A stretch of DNA of 7,775 nucleotides from Actinomycetota bacterium (GTDB lineage Bacteria > Actinomycetota > Humimicrobiia > Humimicrobiales > Humimicrobiaceae). The notes under the pieces are model-generated. The model was given only the letters and a program-made list of their open reading frames with translations, made no database searches and was not told where the DNA came from. Each line of letters begins with the position of its first letter. Within the stretch, counting starts at the first letter, position 1. The translations under genes were made by a program, and so were the position numbers. The stretch spans positions 1-7,775 of the forward strand of contig JALHTA010000250.1 of NCBI GenBank assembly GCA_022865545.1. Direction: 5' to 3'. This document shows, one piece after another, positions 6,673 through 7,775 of the stretch.

Positions 6673-7327
6673 CTTTTATCACTCCTATCCATTTAAAGAG
6701 GGCCAGCAGTAGTCCTATTACGAGAAAAGCTCCCGGTGGTGAAATAAAGAACATCATAGGATGTTCGGAAAGTACCGGAATATTGAATAGATCAAATCCA
6801 AAGATAGTTAGCCCACCAGTACCAAGGATCTCCCTGAAAAGTGCTATAATAACCAGGGCCAATGTAAAACCAAACCCTATTCCCAGTGCATCTGCTATGG
6901 AATCCAGCACTGAATTTTTCGAAGCGAATACCTCTGCCCTGCCGAGTATAATACAGTTAACGACTATAAGTGACAGATAGATCCCCAGGGATTGATGAAG
7001 AGCTGGGATATATGCTTCAAATACCAGGCTCAGTAGGGTAACAAAAGTAGCGATCACCACAATAAAAACAGGTATCCTTACAAGTGAAGGTATAGTCCTA
7101 CGGATAGCAGAGATAATAATATTTGAACAAAGAAGTACAAATATAACTCCTGCGCCCATTCCAAGGGCATTATCTATTGAGTTTGTAACGGCCAGTACCG
7201 GACAAAGTCCCAGGGTAAGTATAAATACAGGATTAGATATTACCAACCCTTTTACAAGTTCCTTCCAGAAAACAGATCCCCTGTTTTCCCTTATTCCATG
7301 TTCTTTTTTATTGCTTCCATCTTTCAT
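6665..7327 (-). CDS. rnfE: Rnf complex membrane subunit RnfE
   Basis: Integral membrane subunit, 220 residues from the ATG at 7327, with about six hydrophobic helices after a charged N-terminal stretch of about 20 residues (MKDGSNKKEHGIRENRG). It is the paralogue of RnfA. The conserved motifs are NPVFILTLGLCPVLAV (Cys42) and LIVVNCIILGRAE (Cys125), the cysteines expected to share a [2Fe-2S] cluster with RnfA. SPPGAFLVIG near the C-terminus is typical of RnfE and separates it from RnfA. A TTG three codons further upstream, at 7336, is also open, but the only Shine-Dalgarno-like GGTG sits one base from it and ten bases from the ATG, so I prefer the ATG. It lies 26 bases after rnfG and overlaps rnfA by eight bases. 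Confidence 0.95.
   Translation of the reverse strand: MKDGSNKKEHGIRENRGSVFWKELVKGLVISNPVFILTLGLCPVLAVTNSIDNALGMGAGVIFVLLCSNIIISAIRRTIPSLVRIPVFIVVIATFVTLLSLVFEAYIPALHQSLGIYLSLIVVNCIILGRAEVFASKNSVLDSIADALGIGFGFTLALVIIALFREILGTGGLTIFGFDLFNIPVLSEHPMMFFISPPGAFLVIGLLLALFKWIGVIKGD
6680..6685 (-). promoter_or_regulatory. Ribosome binding site of rnfA
   Basis: GGAGTG on the minus strand, within the 3' end of rnfE and seven bases before the GTG at 6672. It supports the non-ATG start of rnfA. Confidence 0.6.
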
Positions 7328-7353
7328 ATTGATCAAACACCACTAAATATGAT

Positions 7354-7775
7354 TTATATTTGCCCTGAAAGTATTTTAATTATTTCTATCATCCTATCCT
7401 GGATGGCTTCAGTAACTGCCCTTGAGCTTACCGTTGCTCCAGTAATGGCATCTATTTTTCCTCCATCCCGCAAAAGAGCTATATCCTCCACCAGAAGTCC
7501 CTCGAACTGCTTTATGAACGGATCCTCGGTTATCTTATTGCCCAGTCCCGGTGTCTCAGTATGGGAAAGCACCTCGATCTCCTTGATGCTGTAATCCGGT
7601 TTTATACCTACAAATATACTTATTGATCCTCCATATCCTCTTCCGGCTGCAACAAAGGCATATCCGGCAATATTTTCACCTTCACGTATTACAAAGATCT
7701 CATCAGATTCCTGAAAACTTGTAAGGTCCGGAAATATCGACTCCAGAATACTTTTTATTCTAGCTTCCCTTAATG
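7354..7775 (-). CDS. rnfG: Rnf complex FMN-binding subunit RnfG (5' end cut by window edge)
   Basis: The C-terminal 139 codons of the flavoprotein subunit, open through the right edge. It enters as LREARIKSILESIFPDL, so the N-terminal membrane anchor and the start of the FMN-binding domain lie outside. Family motifs are GYAFVAAGRGYGG, then SHTETPGLGNKI, then the flavinylation motif DAITGATVSS. The threonine of GAT (codon 7432-7434) is the residue expected to carry FMN through a phosphoester bond attached by an ApbE-type flavin transferase, which is not in the window. The GTG at 7572, in HTETPGLG context, is an internal valine codon and not a start. The protein domain is expected on the outer face of the membrane. 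The gene order G-E-A-B supports the call. Confidence 0.95.
   Translation of the reverse strand, partial: LREARIKSILESIFPDLTSFQESDEIFVIREGENIAGYAFVAAGRGYGGSISIFVGIKPDYSIKEIEVLSHTETPGLGNKITEDPFIKQFEGLLVEDIALLRDGGKIDAITGATVSSRAVTEAIQDRMIEIIKILSGQI

Noticed and set aside
7328..7336. TTG at 7336 as the start of rnfE
   Set aside because: The nearest Shine-Dalgarno-like GGTG is one base away from it but well placed for the ATG at 7327; TTG remains a minor alternative.
7354..7572. A separate 72-residue protein starting at 7572
   Set aside because: The frame continues without a stop to the right edge and the upstream translation is RnfG-like, so the GTG at 7572 is an internal valine codon of rnfG.
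6527..7594. Plus-strand open frames at 6527-6712, 6783-6980 and 7298-7594
   Set aside because: Antisense to rnfA, rnfE and rnfG, with no supporting features.

Overview
The window is AT-rich, almost fully coding, and every supportable gene lies on the minus strand, so transcription runs from the right edge to the left. Its content points to a strictly anaerobic bacterium: an Rnf ferredoxin:NAD+ oxidoreductase with a long multi-ferredoxin RnfB of the kind familiar from Clostridia and related anaerobes, next to a nickel-responsive NikR regulator. I cannot name the phylum. A low-GC anaerobic bacterial lineage, possibly uncultured, is the best guess. An archaeal host is less likely but not excluded.

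Right part (7775 to 5208): the distal half of an rnf operon in the usual order, rnfG (5' end off the window), rnfE, rnfA, rnfB. rnfE and rnfA overlap by 8 bases and the other gaps are 17 to 26 bases. rnfC and rnfD would be expected beyond the right edge. Together these subunits carry electrons from reduced ferredoxin through RnfB iron-sulfur clusters, the RnfA/RnfE membrane core and covalent FMN on RnfG, coupling this to Na+ or H+ transport.

Middle part (5129 to 1183): after a 77-base gap comes a PaaI-type hotdog acyl-CoA thioesterase. It is followed by a Mre11/SbcD-like metallophosphoesterase and a 789-residue Rad50/SbcC/YhaN-like ATPase. The ATPase has a two-helix membrane hairpin where classical Rad50 carries its zinc hook, so the pair looks like a membrane-tethered nuclease-ATPase complex.

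Left part (1153 to 1): a class I SAM-dependent methyltransferase, then NikR, which starts within the methyltransferase stop codon (TAATG) and runs off the left edge lacking only its last few residues.

No gap between genes exceeds 77 bases. I saw no RNA gene, CRISPR array, insertion sequence, clear terminator or long repeat. The genes could be one long transcript or a few. The gap at 5130-5207 is the most plausible place for an internal promoter. The most interesting items are the membrane-anchored Rad50-like protein with its missing zinc hook and altered H-loop, the tight methyltransferase-NikR coupling, and several genes that start without a visible Shine-Dalgarno sequence.
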